Shown: positions 19,975 to 28,823 of the stretch, piece by piece
Numbering within the stretch: the stretch's first letter is position 1
Layout of the letters: each line of letters begins with the position of its first letter
NCBI GenBank assembly: GCA_902767775.1
Contig: CACXIP010000003.1
Coordinates: 62,001-126,000, forward strand
DNA: 64,000 nucleotides
Origin: an uncultured Prevotellaceae bacterium
Lineage (GTDB): Bacteria > Bacteroidota > Bacteroidia > Bacteroidales > Bacteroidaceae
Reading direction: 5' to 3'
Position numbers and translations under genes: made by a program
The notes under the pieces: model-generated
Told to the model about the DNA's origin: nothing
The model's input: the letters and a program-made list of their open reading frames with translations, nothing else
The model's database searches: none

Positions 19975-22254
19975 ATGAAAAGATTCATTTTTTTATGCTG
20001 TTGGCTGATTGCAGGCACTTCTTTTGCCTTTGCTGACTCCAAAGAGACTGGACACCTCATGGGTGATGCCAATGGTGACAGTGATGTGAATGTGGCAGAT
20101 GTCATGCTGACTGTCAACTATATACTCGGTAATGTTTCTGAATCATTACTCTTTTCCAACGCAGACATTAACAATGACAACACAATCGATGTGACTGATG
20201 TCATGTTGATTGTGAATATCATTCTCTACGGAGATGTCTGCAACGGAGTTGTCATCAATGAGGCTAAAGGTTGGTTGGAATCCGCCTACGTGAAATGGGC
20301 ACCCTACCCTGACGCCTCCTCGTATGTCGTTTACATCAGAGGAGGACAATATGAAGAATGGACAAAGTTGGACAATATGCTTGTGCGAAACTATGGCGCC
20401 TATGGCCGTGCCGACATGGTGGGATTGAAAGCATCTTCCGACTATGCCTTCAAAGTGGTTCCTGTGCTGAATGATAAAGAGGACGAAACAAAGGCTGGCA
20501 CTACAGAGAACCTAAATGTGAAAAACTACCCCCGGGATGGGTTTGCACATAAGACTTGGACCAAGGGTGTGGGAGCATACAACAATGATGGAACGCTGAA
20601 AAGCAATGCCAAGGTGATGTATGTCACCAAAAACACAGCAAAGACCATCAAATGCAGTGTGAAAACCTCAGCAAAGGGCACAACAGAACTCACTGGACTG
20701 CAGCACATCATCAACGGATATCAAAAAGGTTATGACACAACTCCACTCTCCATACGTATCATCGGTATGTTGGAGAAAAATGACCTTGACAGCATCGGAA
20801 GCAAGGAAGAGGGATTGCAAATAAAAGGAAATAGTAAGGACAGCGAACTGAATTTCACCATTGAGGGTATCGGTGATGATGCATGCGTCAGAGGATTCGG
20901 ATTCTTGGTGCGCAACTCCAAGAGTGTGGAGTTCCGCAACTTTGCCATCATACGATGTATGGATGACGGTCTGTCCCTGGACACGGACAACTCAAATATT
21001 TGGATTCACCATTTGGACGTGTTCTATGGTCCAAACGGCAGTGGCGACCATGCAAAAGGTGATGGCGCAGTGGATGTAAAAAGCGACTCCAAATACATAA
21101 CCGTCAACTACTGCCATTACTGGGATACAGGCAAGACCAATATGTTTGGAATGAAAAATGAGAGTGGTCCCAACTATATCTCGTATGACCACAACTGGTT
21201 TGACCACAGCGACTCACGCCATCCGCGGGTACGCACGATGAGTGTCCATGTATGGAACAACTATTTCGACAATGTGGCCAAATACGGTGTGGGAGCCACC
21301 GTTGGGGCAAGTGTGTTTGTGGAGAACAACTACTTCCTCAACACCAAGAAACCTATACTTATTTCTGAACAAGGTACCGATGCTTTGGGCAGCGGAACTT
21401 TCAGTGGGGAATCTGGAGGAATGATCAAGGCATTTGGCAACTATTTTGACCGCAAAGCCAATAACTTCAAATACTATACCCAGAAGGATCCGACTTCAAC
21501 AGGATATGATGCCTACGAGGTGGATAGCAGAGATGAAACGGTGCCTGCATCTGAGAAGACCAAGGCGGGTGGCTTTTCATACAACAACTTTGACACTGAC
21601 GGCTCAATCATATATTCCTACACTGTCGATGCCGCTGAAGACGTGCCAGGCATCGTAAAGGGATATTATGGTGCCGGCCGCCTCAACCATGGAGACATCA
21701 GCTACACTTTTGCCGACAATGTGGGAGCTGATGACCAAGACTCTGCTTATGACCCCGTGCTTGGTGCTTTGATTGATGGTTACAAGAGTTCTCTGATAGG
21801 TATTTTTGGCGGAGAGGACATCAACAGCAGTGGTGATAATGGTGACGATGATGAAAATGGCGATGACCCTGAAGGCGATGACCCTGAAGGCACCACCATC
21901 TCATCGGATGTGGAATGCACCTTCAATCAATCGGGTGTTCCCTCCAACAATATGTTTACTATCGTCAACGGAAATGGTTCCAATTCCAAAGGCTATGCCA
22001 CCGTCAATGGAACCACCTACACCACCTGTCTGAAATTGGAATCGGAAACAAAAATCCAATTCACCACCACGATAAAGATGGAGATGACTTTGGTGTTTGG
22101 GTCACAAGACACCAAATACACCATCAAGGTAGATGGTGAAAAGAAGACTGGCACCAATGGCGTACTTACCCTGCCTATTGAAGCAGGAAGCCACGAACTG
22201 ACAAAGGCCGACACGGGCAACCTTTTCTATATCGGCTTGAGGGCATTGGAGTAA
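19975..22254 (+). CDS. Secreted pectate lyase with dockerin-like domain
   Basis: A 759-residue polysaccharide lyase family 1 enzyme that cleaves polygalacturonate by beta-elimination. Order of parts: signal peptide (1-20); a dockerin type I-like pair of calcium loops (DANGDSDVNVADVMLTVNYI at 31-50 and DINNDNTIDVTDVMLIVNII at 64-83); a fibronectin-like stretch (about 95-180); the parallel beta-helix catalytic domain (about 190-560) with calcium-site D363/D367 and the RHPRVR motif (415-420) whose arginine is catalytic in the family; an Asp/Glu-rich linker (about 615-640, coded in part by a 15-base direct duplication); and a C-terminal beta-rich module. It fits pectin degradation, supplying rhamnose-containing sugars that the rha operon could use. 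Confidence 0.92.
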   Translation: MKRFIFLCCWLIAGTSFAFADSKETGHLMGDANGDSDVNVADVMLTVNYILGNVSESLLFSNADINNDNTIDVTDVMLIVNIILYGDVCNGVVINEAKGWLESAYVKWAPYPDASSYVVYIRGGQYEEWTKLDNMLVRNYGAYGRADMVGLKASSDYAFKVVPVLNDKEDETKAGTTENLNVKNYPRDGFAHKTWTKGVGAYNNDGTLKSNAKVMYVTKNTAKTIKCSVKTSAKGTTELTGLQHIINGYQKGYDTTPLSIRIIGMLEKNDLDSIGSKEEGLQIKGNSKDSELNFTIEGIGDDACVRGFGFLVRNSKSVEFRNFAIIRCMDDGLSLDTDNSNIWIHHLDVFYGPNGSGDHAKGDGAVDVKSDSKYITVNYCHYWDTGKTNMFGMKNESGPNYISYDHNWFDHSDSRHPRVRTMSVHVWNNYFDNVAKYGVGATVGASVFVENNYFLNTKKPILISEQGTDALGSGTFSGESGGMIKAFGNYFDRKANNFKYYTQKDPTSTGYDAYEVDSRDETVPASEKTKAGGFSYNNFDTDGSIIYSYTVDAAEDVPGIVKGYYGAGRLNHGDISYTFADNVGADDQDSAYDPVLGALIDGYKSSLIGIFGGEDINSSGDNGDDDENGDDPEGDDPEGTTISSDVECTFNQSGVPSNNMFTIVNGNGSNSKGYATVNGTTYTTCLKLESETKIQFTTTIKMEMTLVFGSQDTKYTIKVDGEKKTGTNGVLTLPIEAGSHELTKADTGNLFYIGLRALE

Positions 22255-22260
22255 AAATGA

Positions 22261-23478
22261 CTATTTCAGTTGCTCATAAACCTCTCTGAGTGAGTTGTCA
22301 TCACCTACATTACCAGGGAAAATGATATAGGGAAACCTGTCTGTCATCACACAAGGCACATTGGGCACAATCTGTCCCAGGACTGTGGCAGAACATACAT
22401 GTAGTCCTTTGGTCAGGATATCGTGCGAGGTAATCCCTCCCTTGGCAACCAGATACGATGGAGTGAACGGCATCTCAGCAACAAGTGACACCAGGAAATC
22501 TGATACGGTCTGACCTAATTTCTGGCGCTGCCGTGCATCCTCCAGCCGAATCTCCTGACGAGAGGTGTAGACAACTGGTGTATGGCCACATGCCGCAGCC
22601 TCACTTATCTGTGCCAAGATTTCTTCCAAGAGTTGCTTGTCTTCATCCAGAATGCGCATGACATCAACCTTAATGCCTCTAATACCATCCACAGACAAGA
22701 GTGCGTTCAACTGACGGGTGGTTTTCTGCACATGCGAGCCAACCACAAAGCACCCTACCCCATTTCTGTTTCTTGTTATTTCTTTTCCCAACAACGGCTG
22801 TTCCGATATGCCACTTATGGCTTTGGGCAAGGATGAAGAACTGCGTATGACAACAGCGCCTTCAAAAAAAGCAGTCTGCGCCAACAACTTGTCTGTAAAG
22901 GCGTATAACTGTCCATAATTTTCTGCATCAACTATCTCATAGTCCTGTGGATTGGCTCCTTTCTCCTTGATATAATCACACAGCACGGAAGTAGTGTATC
23001 CAAAAACATTGTCATTGGCAAACTCCGTTTGAGAAAGGGGCACTAAACGACCATTCTCTTGCATGAAATGTGCGCCGCCTACAGTCACCCGACCTGCCTC
23101 TATGAAAGCGGGTACGAAAGGAATGGGATGCCATACTTCTATTCCATGCCTGCGAAGCACATGCTGCATCACATCCGTTTCCAAAGGAAAATGACCTCTC
23201 AGACATGAGTCACTCCGACTAACAAAAATCATACGGAAGCCATATTCCTTGTTGGCATCAATCACCGTCTCCATCGCATCCTCAATGACTTGGGATGCCT
23301 CCTGGCGTGTCATGGCACGGGTGTTGGTCAGCATATAGAAAAATGGAACTTTGTCAAGCAAAGCATCACGGACAGCATTCACATCCCATGATGTCAGCAG
23401 ACGGCAGCCATGAACGGTCTGGATGCCGGTGGGGTCATCGTCAAGGACAACCATCCTGGTCATTTCGTCGCGTATCAT
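22261..23478 (-). CDS. DUF1537 four-carbon acid sugar kinase family protein
   Basis: A 405-residue protein of the DUF1537 family (OtnK/DtnK type), ATP-dependent kinases acting on four-carbon sugar acids such as threonate or erythronate. The N-terminal LDDDPTGIQTVHG motif (residues about 12-24) is the family hallmark, and the C-terminal YLVAKGGITSHDI and IIFPGNVGDDNSL stretches form the nucleotide-binding part. The start is uncertain by a few codons (MIRDEMTRM). It begins 5 bases after the stop of a BKACE-family gene on the same strand. No PdxA-like dehydrogenase or class II aldolase, the known partners of such kinases, is next to it, so the substrate cannot be assigned. Confidence 0.88.
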   Translation of the reverse strand: MIRDEMTRMVVLDDDPTGIQTVHGCRLLTSWDVNAVRDALLDKVPFFYMLTNTRAMTRQEASQVIEDAMETVIDANKEYGFRMIFVSRSDSCLRGHFPLETDVMQHVLRRHGIEVWHPIPFVPAFIEAGRVTVGGAHFMQENGRLVPLSQTEFANDNVFGYTTSVLCDYIKEKGANPQDYEIVDAENYGQLYAFTDKLLAQTAFFEGAVVIRSSSSLPKAISGISEQPLLGKEITRNRNGVGCFVVGSHVQKTTRQLNALLSVDGIRGIKVDVMRILDEDKQLLEEILAQISEAAACGHTPVVYTSRQEIRLEDARQRQKLGQTVSDFLVSLVAEMPFTPSYLVAKGGITSHDILTKGLHVCSATVLGQIVPNVPCVMTDRFPYIIFPGNVGDDNSLREVYEQLK

Positions 23479-23483
23479 GTATG

Positions 23484-24323
23484 TTAGGGTTTGAGTGAGG
23501 GAATTCCTTGCATCTGCCTGGCTTCCTCCGGTGTGGCGGGCTCACACCCCATAGCCCGAATCAGCACAACAAGTCGTTCTACCAGTTCCGCATTGGTGGC
23601 GGCTCTTTTACCTGGAGCATAATAAAAGCTGTCCTCAAATCCTATGCGGACAGCTGATGCCCCCATGCCAATGGCGCATGCAAGGATGGAGAAGTCGTCC
23701 ATCTGGTCGTGGGTGATGCCCCATGAACTGCCTTGCTCACACAACGCATTGAGTAAGCACAGATTACGACCTGTAGCCGACAAGTTGCTGGATGTTCCAC
23801 GCCCCACACAAAAATTGTAATGCAGCGGACGGCTGAGCACGCCCTCATCGGCCAACTTACTGCACGTTTCCACCATGCTGAGGTCAAACAATTCCATCTC
23901 GGGTACGACCCCTGTCTCTTTCATCCTGGCTGCCCAATAACGGATGTCGGGCAACGTGTTGATGTACACCGTCTCACCAAAATTGACCGAACCCATGTTG
24001 AGTGAGGCAACCTCCACCTCTGGCACATTCAGACATACACATCTCTCTGCCAAGGTAAGGGAAGATAAACCTCCCGTGGAACCCTGGATAATCATGTCGG
24101 TCTTCTCACGGATGCGCCTGATAGTGTCGCTGAACACATCAAGTTCGAATGTTTGCTCTCCTTTCAAGTCGCGTGTATGCAGATGCACCTCACATGCCCC
24201 AGCCTCGTAACACCGGATAGTGTCCTCAGCTATTTCCTCTGGTGACAGTGGATTGTGAACTCCCTCGGGTATTTCTTTCCCTACATGGCAAACTGGCGCC
24301 ACCGTAATGATGATTTTTCTCAT
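23484..24323 (-). CDS. BKACE family beta-keto acid cleavage enzyme
   Basis: A 279-residue zinc enzyme of the DUF849 family, which condenses a beta-keto acid with acetyl-CoA and splits it (Kce, 3-keto-5-aminohexanoate cleavage enzyme, is the founder). The N-terminus has the TVAPVCHVG strand; the zinc ligands are in VHLHTRD (H47 and H49); a glutamate near VRIGFEDSF (residues about 231-239) completes the site in the family. The family acts on many substrates, and the set of pocket residues cannot be decoded here. It forms a two-gene unit with the DUF1537 kinase, suggesting a shared sugar acid pathway. Confidence 0.87.
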   Translation of the reverse strand: MRKIIITVAPVCHVGKEIPEGVHNPLSPEEIAEDTIRCYEAGACEVHLHTRDLKGEQTFELDVFSDTIRRIREKTDMIIQGSTGGLSSLTLAERCVCLNVPEVEVASLNMGSVNFGETVYINTLPDIRYWAARMKETGVVPEMELFDLSMVETCSKLADEGVLSRPLHYNFCVGRGTSSNLSATGRNLCLLNALCEQGSSWGITHDQMDDFSILACAIGMGASAVRIGFEDSFYYAPGKRAATNAELVERLVVLIRAMGCEPATPEEARQMQGIPSLKP

Positions 24324-24346
24324 AGCTATTATGTTTTATTTATTTT

Positions 24347-24976
24347 TTATGATATGGCATAATAATCACATGCTGTTTCCAATAATTGCAGATTGAACTC
24401 ACGTGTCATTGTATCCATTCTAATAATATCTTTCAGCCACCATACTAACAGTATTATTCCTGGGATAATCAAAAAACTAAATATGAAAAGGAGCAATTTG
24501 AAAACACCATTTCTAGCATCAGTCAGCAAAAAACGGTCCACGCCCAATACTCCTAAAAAAATAGACACGAGATACATTGCCGTCACATTTCTAAATGGTA
24601 AGCATTCCACATCGAATATTTGACTTTTGGTAAGATTCAACAATCTCGAAGCCACATATTCCAAATCTTTCTCTGGCAGATACTTTTGATTGAAAATCAA
24701 AAAATCCTGAACTCTCTGTTCCAAGTTATAAGACGATGTGTTTTCTTTACTATCTGTAGATGACTGAGTTGACTGATAGTTAATATTACTTTCTGTATTG
24801 CTGACCTTAGCCTCATTAGGACAGCCACAAGTAGGACATGAAGACAAATAATATGAATATTCCTCTCCACATTCTTCACATATCACTTTTTTATTGATTG
24901 AAGTGCCACAACCAGGACATTCTGATGCCTTGTCCGACACCAATCTACCACAACTTTTACATTTTACCAATGCCAT
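24347..24976 (-). CDS. TM2-domain protein with zinc ribbons
   Basis: A 209-residue membrane protein. The N-terminus holds three Cys-pair modules (CKSCGRL and CPGCG; CEECGEE; CPTCGCP) that form zinc-ribbon folds in residues about 4-50, followed by a polar serine-rich linker. The second half has a TM2-type pair of membrane segments with the linking LGVDRFLL motif (residues about 143-180). Family function is unknown. The start at MALVKCKSCG was chosen over four extra codons upstream because the zinc ribbon begins there. It has its own promoter and no obvious operon partners. Confidence 0.82.
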   Translation of the reverse strand: MALVKCKSCGRLVSDKASECPGCGTSINKKVICEECGEEYSYYLSSCPTCGCPNEAKVSNTESNINYQSTQSSTDSKENTSSYNLEQRVQDFLIFNQKYLPEKDLEYVASRLLNLTKSQIFDVECLPFRNVTAMYLVSIFLGVLGVDRFLLTDARNGVFKLLLFIFSFLIIPGIILLVWWLKDIIRMDTMTREFNLQLLETACDYYAIS

Positions 24977-24997
24977 GATTATTATCAACAGTCAATG

Positions 24998-25029
24998 CAA
25001 AAATAAAGAATTTCTTGCATAGTTACAAA
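24998..25029 (-). promoter_or_regulatory. Promoter of the TM2 protein gene
   Basis: Reading the minus strand: TTTG (25029-25026), a 20-base spacer, TATTTTTG (25005-24998). Good fit to the Bacteroidetes consensus, about 22 bases before the start codon. Confidence 0.72.
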
Positions 25030-25053
25030 TTTGAGCAAAAAACATAAATCAGT

Positions 25054-26307
25054 TCACTTCAAAACTATAGGTTTGGCCACGACAATCTCCATAAGGTCGG
25101 CCTTGGTGAGATGGGCCTTCACATCAAAACCTAAAGTGATTCCTCCCATAACTGGCAGGGTATATTGCAAACCTATTCGCTCATAATAGGGCTTTTCTAT
25201 CAAATTAGCATTGTATCCCATCCTACGGAAAAGGTAGTATCCCAAGGACATAGCCAAGGCTAAACGATGGTAATAAACCTGGTGTTTAAGGGCCAACCCC
25301 ACTGACCACGGACTATGCCTGACTTGATATTGATATTTAGCATCTATCTGCTCTACCTTGCTGGAATAAGTACCATAGAAGACATCTGCTCCAATGCCTG
25401 AGGCCCATCTGCGCGCATAACGATACATCACATCTGCCTGCAATGAATACGCCATGTATATATCGAAGTCGGCTTTCCTATAGTCAGGATGTCCCTTAGG
25501 GGTATTGAACTGCGTATCCAACCATTCCTCATTCAATGATTTTGCCCCAATGCCCAATGAGAAATTGAGAAAAAGAAAGGGTGAGAACTGTGCTTTTGTC
25601 TTGACTGGATTTGAAACAACCAAATCGTCATAATAGGGGCAATAGACCAATGCTGCCGATGGCCCGAGAATATTCGCTCCCTTATTGGGCCTACTTAGCG
25701 CACCATTGCTCAAATGCCAAAAGTCTGCGCCAACCCTTATCCCCCATTCAGGGGCAAACCTATACATGATGTGGGTACCTGCACCAAAAAAAATGAGCCC
25801 ATGTGAACCAATCAACTCATTGTCGACTGCACGATGTGGGTCGTAGACCGACTTGCTATACCCGATACCTGTAGAGAATGTGTAATCTATTTCCCATTTC
25901 TTTTTACGCAGAAGCGGTCTGGAAAATGAGGCGTATGCCACAATGCTGTTCCCCATGCGGGAGTCATAATCGACCTCCTCAGCCATACCCCATTCGGGTG
26001 AAGCAGACTTGTGCATCGTCACCCCATGATTAAACGCCATCTTCAATCCCATGCCAATGGTTGGATAACCATAATCACGGGCAAAGGCATCACTATCTGC
26101 TGGAAGGGATACATGGGTAAGAACAGCATCAACAGAGAAGTTGTCACGACCTTTCTGCCATTTACGCTGATAATCATCGACAATGAGCACTTGGCCTTTC
26201 TGCATTCCCACAGACGCTCCCCAATGAGTCAGCGTGTCGGCTTGCTGAGCAATAATGCAATCACAAAAGCCGAACAAGCCCAAAAGGAAAGCGAGCATCT
26301 GTCTCAT
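25054..26307 (-). CDS. PagL-like lipid A 3-O-deacylase / acyloxyacyl hydrolase family protein
   Basis: A 417-residue predicted outer-membrane beta-barrel with a signal peptide (residues 1-20, ending IIAQ). The central part has the family motif WHLSNGALSRPNKG (residues about 217-230): the His and Ser two apart correspond to the catalytic pair of PagL, which removes an acyl chain from lipid A. It is longer than PagL (about 170-190 residues), with an added C-terminal half rich in alternating aromatic strands that may form more barrel. Its start overlaps the TatD stop by 4 bases, so translation is coupled. Activity on lipid A is a family inference. Confidence 0.75.
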   Translation of the reverse strand: MRQMLAFLLGLFGFCDCIIAQQADTLTHWGASVGMQKGQVLIVDDYQRKWQKGRDNFSVDAVLTHVSLPADSDAFARDYGYPTIGMGLKMAFNHGVTMHKSASPEWGMAEEVDYDSRMGNSIVAYASFSRPLLRKKKWEIDYTFSTGIGYSKSVYDPHRAVDNELIGSHGLIFFGAGTHIMYRFAPEWGIRVGADFWHLSNGALSRPNKGANILGPSAALVYCPYYDDLVVSNPVKTKAQFSPFLFLNFSLGIGAKSLNEEWLDTQFNTPKGHPDYRKADFDIYMAYSLQADVMYRYARRWASGIGADVFYGTYSSKVEQIDAKYQYQVRHSPWSVGLALKHQVYYHRLALAMSLGYYLFRRMGYNANLIEKPYYERIGLQYTLPVMGGITLGFDVKAHLTKADLMEIVVAKPIVLK

Positions 26308-27077
26308 CCTGGCAAAGAAAAGATTCTCTTGGCATTAAGAGTGGTCTCAGTTGCCACCTCTTCAGATGAGATGCCATAACACATTGCCAACCTGTCAATA
26401 ATATACCTGACAAACGCACTCTCGTTACGTTTTCCCCTCATCGGAACAGGTGCCATATAAGGGGCATCCGTCTCAAGAACGATACGGCTGATTGGTATAT
26501 CGGCCACCACTTCAGGTAAATGGCTATTCTTGAAAGTTAGCACCCCACCAATGCCAAGTGAGAAATTGTCGAATTCCAAAAGTTGGCGGGCTTCCTGAGC
26601 ATTGCCCGTGAAACAATGAAACACTCCTCCGGGAAGTCTGTCTTTGTATCTTCGCAGAATAGCAACCAACTCATTTTGTGCTTTCCTGCAGTGAATCATC
26701 AATGGAAGGCGGGTTCGACAGGCCCACTGCACCTGTCGCTCAAACGCTTCAAGCTGTTGTTGCTCAAATTCCCGACTCCAATAGAAATCCAACCCAATTT
26801 CTCCGATGGCAACAAACTCTTCATTGAACATGGACTCCATCCTGTCGAGCACTTGGGTGAAATCATCCCTTACTTCCTCGGGATGGAGACCTATCATTGG
26901 AAAGGCATAACCTGGAAACTCATGGCACACATCAATGATTTTCCGCACAGACTCCTCGTCAACAGCTGGCACCAAAATTGCTGACGCTCCAGCCTCCTTG
27001 GCTCTCATGATGACATCTTCCCTGTCCTCATCAAATTCCTTGCCGTCGATGTGTATATGCGTGTCTATAAAAACCAT
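26304..27077 (-). CDS. TatD family metal-dependent hydrolase
   Basis: A 257-residue TIM-barrel hydrolase of the TatD/YcfH group, which acts as 3'-5' DNase in characterised members. The first metal ligands are in FIDTHIHIDG (residues 3-12), a bridging glutamate in AIGEIGLDFYW, and histidines/aspartate in MIHCRKA, GVFHCFTG and LETDAPYMAP. Length and motif order are normal. It lies in an operon after a conserved unknown gene (3-base gap) and overlaps the PagL-like gene. Confidence 0.93.
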   Translation of the reverse strand: MVFIDTHIHIDGKEFDEDREDVIMRAKEAGASAILVPAVDEESVRKIIDVCHEFPGYAFPMIGLHPEEVRDDFTQVLDRMESMFNEEFVAIGEIGLDFYWSREFEQQQLEAFERQVQWACRTRLPLMIHCRKAQNELVAILRRYKDRLPGGVFHCFTGNAQEARQLLEFDNFSLGIGGVLTFKNSHLPEVVADIPISRIVLETDAPYMAPVPMRGKRNESAFVRYIIDRLAMCYGISSEEVATETTLNAKRIFSLPG

Positions 27078-27080
27078 AGT

Positions 27081-27773
27081 TTACTTCTTTTCATTTCTTC
27101 TATAATAATACACTACACCGAACTTGCGGCACAAATCATACCGTCGTTCCGGTGGCTCTTCACTGTAATGGCCTTCTATCACATCCCATATCCTGAGAAT
27201 CAGGCTGTCCACTTCAGGCCTCATCTTTGAAATGTCTTCCAGTGCCTTTTGGGTACGGGTCTGATACTGTTTCTGTGCGTCATACATTCCCTTGAACACA
27301 TCAAAATGGGTGGCAACAGCACCAATGGAAGGAGAAAGGATAGGCTTTCCTCCCTTCCTGACGCGCTCTTTTTCCCCTCTGATAACCTTAGGCGCCCACT
27401 CCATGACGGCATCTGCCGTCTTGAGATAAGGCACCACACGCTGCTTGGAATCAAGGCCATATGCGCCAAGTTCACCTTCTTTGATCTCTCCTCTCTCCAC
27501 AGCGAAGAACATCACTTGGAGAAAATGACTGAGGTAGGTCATCGCATTGTGGTGCAATGAGGCTATACGTTTGGAATACCTCACCTGAGTACGCATTGAG
27601 AGTTGATATTGTGTGGAGGCATCACTGAAACTGGCATATAAACGCTGGGCTTCAGAAATCAGTTTCCGGTCAATGAAATGTCCGCTTACTGCATACACCT
27701 CATTGTTGTCGGCCAGTGCCTCAAGAGCTTTCAACCTGGCTGCATCAGTTTTTGGCAACCTGCGATATGGCAC
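27081..27773 (-). CDS. Conserved hypothetical protein
   Basis: A 230-residue soluble protein with no signal peptide or membrane segment. It is mainly alpha-helical and rich in Arg/Lys (start MPYRRLPKTDAAR). I do not recognise a domain of known function, though it has the look of a conserved Bacteroidales gene: normal codon use, tight spacing on both sides (18 bases after the polyprenyl synthase, 3 before tatD). Helical coil-like stretches lie at about 35-100 and 165-205. Function unknown. Confidence 0.8.
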   Translation of the reverse strand: MPYRRLPKTDAARLKALEALADNNEVYAVSGHFIDRKLISEAQRLYASFSDASTQYQLSMRTQVRYSKRIASLHHNAMTYLSHFLQVMFFAVERGEIKEGELGAYGLDSKQRVVPYLKTADAVMEWAPKVIRGEKERVRKGGKPILSPSIGAVATHFDVFKGMYDAQKQYQTRTQKALEDISKMRPEVDSLILRIWDVIEGHYSEEPPERRYDLCRKFGVVYYYRRNEKK

Positions 27774-27791
27774 TCTATATCTGATTACTCG

Positions 27792-28766
27792 TTAGTATTC
27801 CCTTTTCATCATCTCAGCGGTATAAGCAAGCAATTCCTGCTTGCGTTCAGAATCGACCTTCACCGCATCAAGGAACTTAATACCCTCCTTGAAATAATAA
27901 TTGATTTTCTCCTCGGCCAATTTGTTGATACCTATCTCATTGTATATTTCCGTCACTGCGGCAATTTTCTCCTGAGGGTCCGGAGAAGGCATGTCAAGCC
28001 AATTGACAAGCACCTGCTTCTGCCTCTCATCTGCCATCGCCAGAGCGTTGATGAGCATATAAGTTTTCTTATTCGATGTGATATCGCCTCCTATAGCCTT
28101 TCCAAAAACCTTTGAGTCGCCATACACATCCAAAAAGTCGTCCTGCAGTTGGAAAGCGAGTCCTATCTTCTCCCCAAATCGGTACAGATTATCGGCATCT
28201 TCCTTTGGAGCATCAGCAAGGATAGCACCCATTTTGGTGGCGCACGCCAACAATACGCTCGTTTTAAGCCGTATCATCTCGATATACTCATCCTCCGTAA
28301 CATCGTTCCTGCTTTCAAACTCCATGTCATACTGCTGCCCTTCTCCGATTTCAAGAGCCGTGCAGGTAAACAAGTTCAATATCTGACTGAGTTTGTCGGG
28401 ACTGCACTGTGCCATCTGCTGGAATGCAAGTACCAACATGGAGTCGCCTGACAAAATAGCTGTGTTGGCGTCCCATCTCTTGTGGACGGTCATATGCCCT
28501 CTTCTTAAATCCGCATTATCCATAAGGTCGTCATGCAGCAGTGTGTAATTATGGTATGTCTCCAAGGCACACGCTGACGGCAAAATGGTCTGTGGATCAT
28601 CTCGGAACAAGTTGTATGCCAACAACATCAAGGTTGGCCTGATTCTTTTTCCTCCAAGCGACAACACATACTTGATAGGCTCATAAAGCCCCTCCGGCTT
28701 TCTGTCATAGGGGATGCTGTCAAGATAATGATTGATTAATTGAAGGATTTCATTGGAATTCATCAT
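27792..28766 (-). CDS. Polyprenyl diphosphate synthase
   Basis: A 324-residue trans-prenyltransferase that elongates allylic diphosphates with isopentenyl diphosphate. It has both Asp-rich magnesium motifs: LLHDDLMDNADLRRG (first) and FQLQDDFLDVYGD (second), and GGKRIRP near residue 33. The first motif is DDxxD without the two-residue insert of bacterial farnesyl synthases, and a tyrosine sits five residues before it, which in archaeal enzymes marks a C15-C20 product; chain length here is only a guess. First gene of an operon with an unknown gene, tatD and a PagL-like deacylase. Confidence 0.92.
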   Translation of the reverse strand: MMNSNEILQLINHYLDSIPYDRKPEGLYEPIKYVLSLGGKRIRPTLMLLAYNLFRDDPQTILPSACALETYHNYTLLHDDLMDNADLRRGHMTVHKRWDANTAILSGDSMLVLAFQQMAQCSPDKLSQILNLFTCTALEIGEGQQYDMEFESRNDVTEDEYIEMIRLKTSVLLACATKMGAILADAPKEDADNLYRFGEKIGLAFQLQDDFLDVYGDSKVFGKAIGGDITSNKKTYMLINALAMADERQKQVLVNWLDMPSPDPQEKIAAVTEIYNEIGINKLAEEKINYYFKEGIKFLDAVKVDSERKQELLAYTAEMMKREY

Positions 28767-28823
28767 ATATTTAGGCGGTTATATTGTTATATATTCAGTT
28801 GATTGATAAAAAACCTTGATAAG

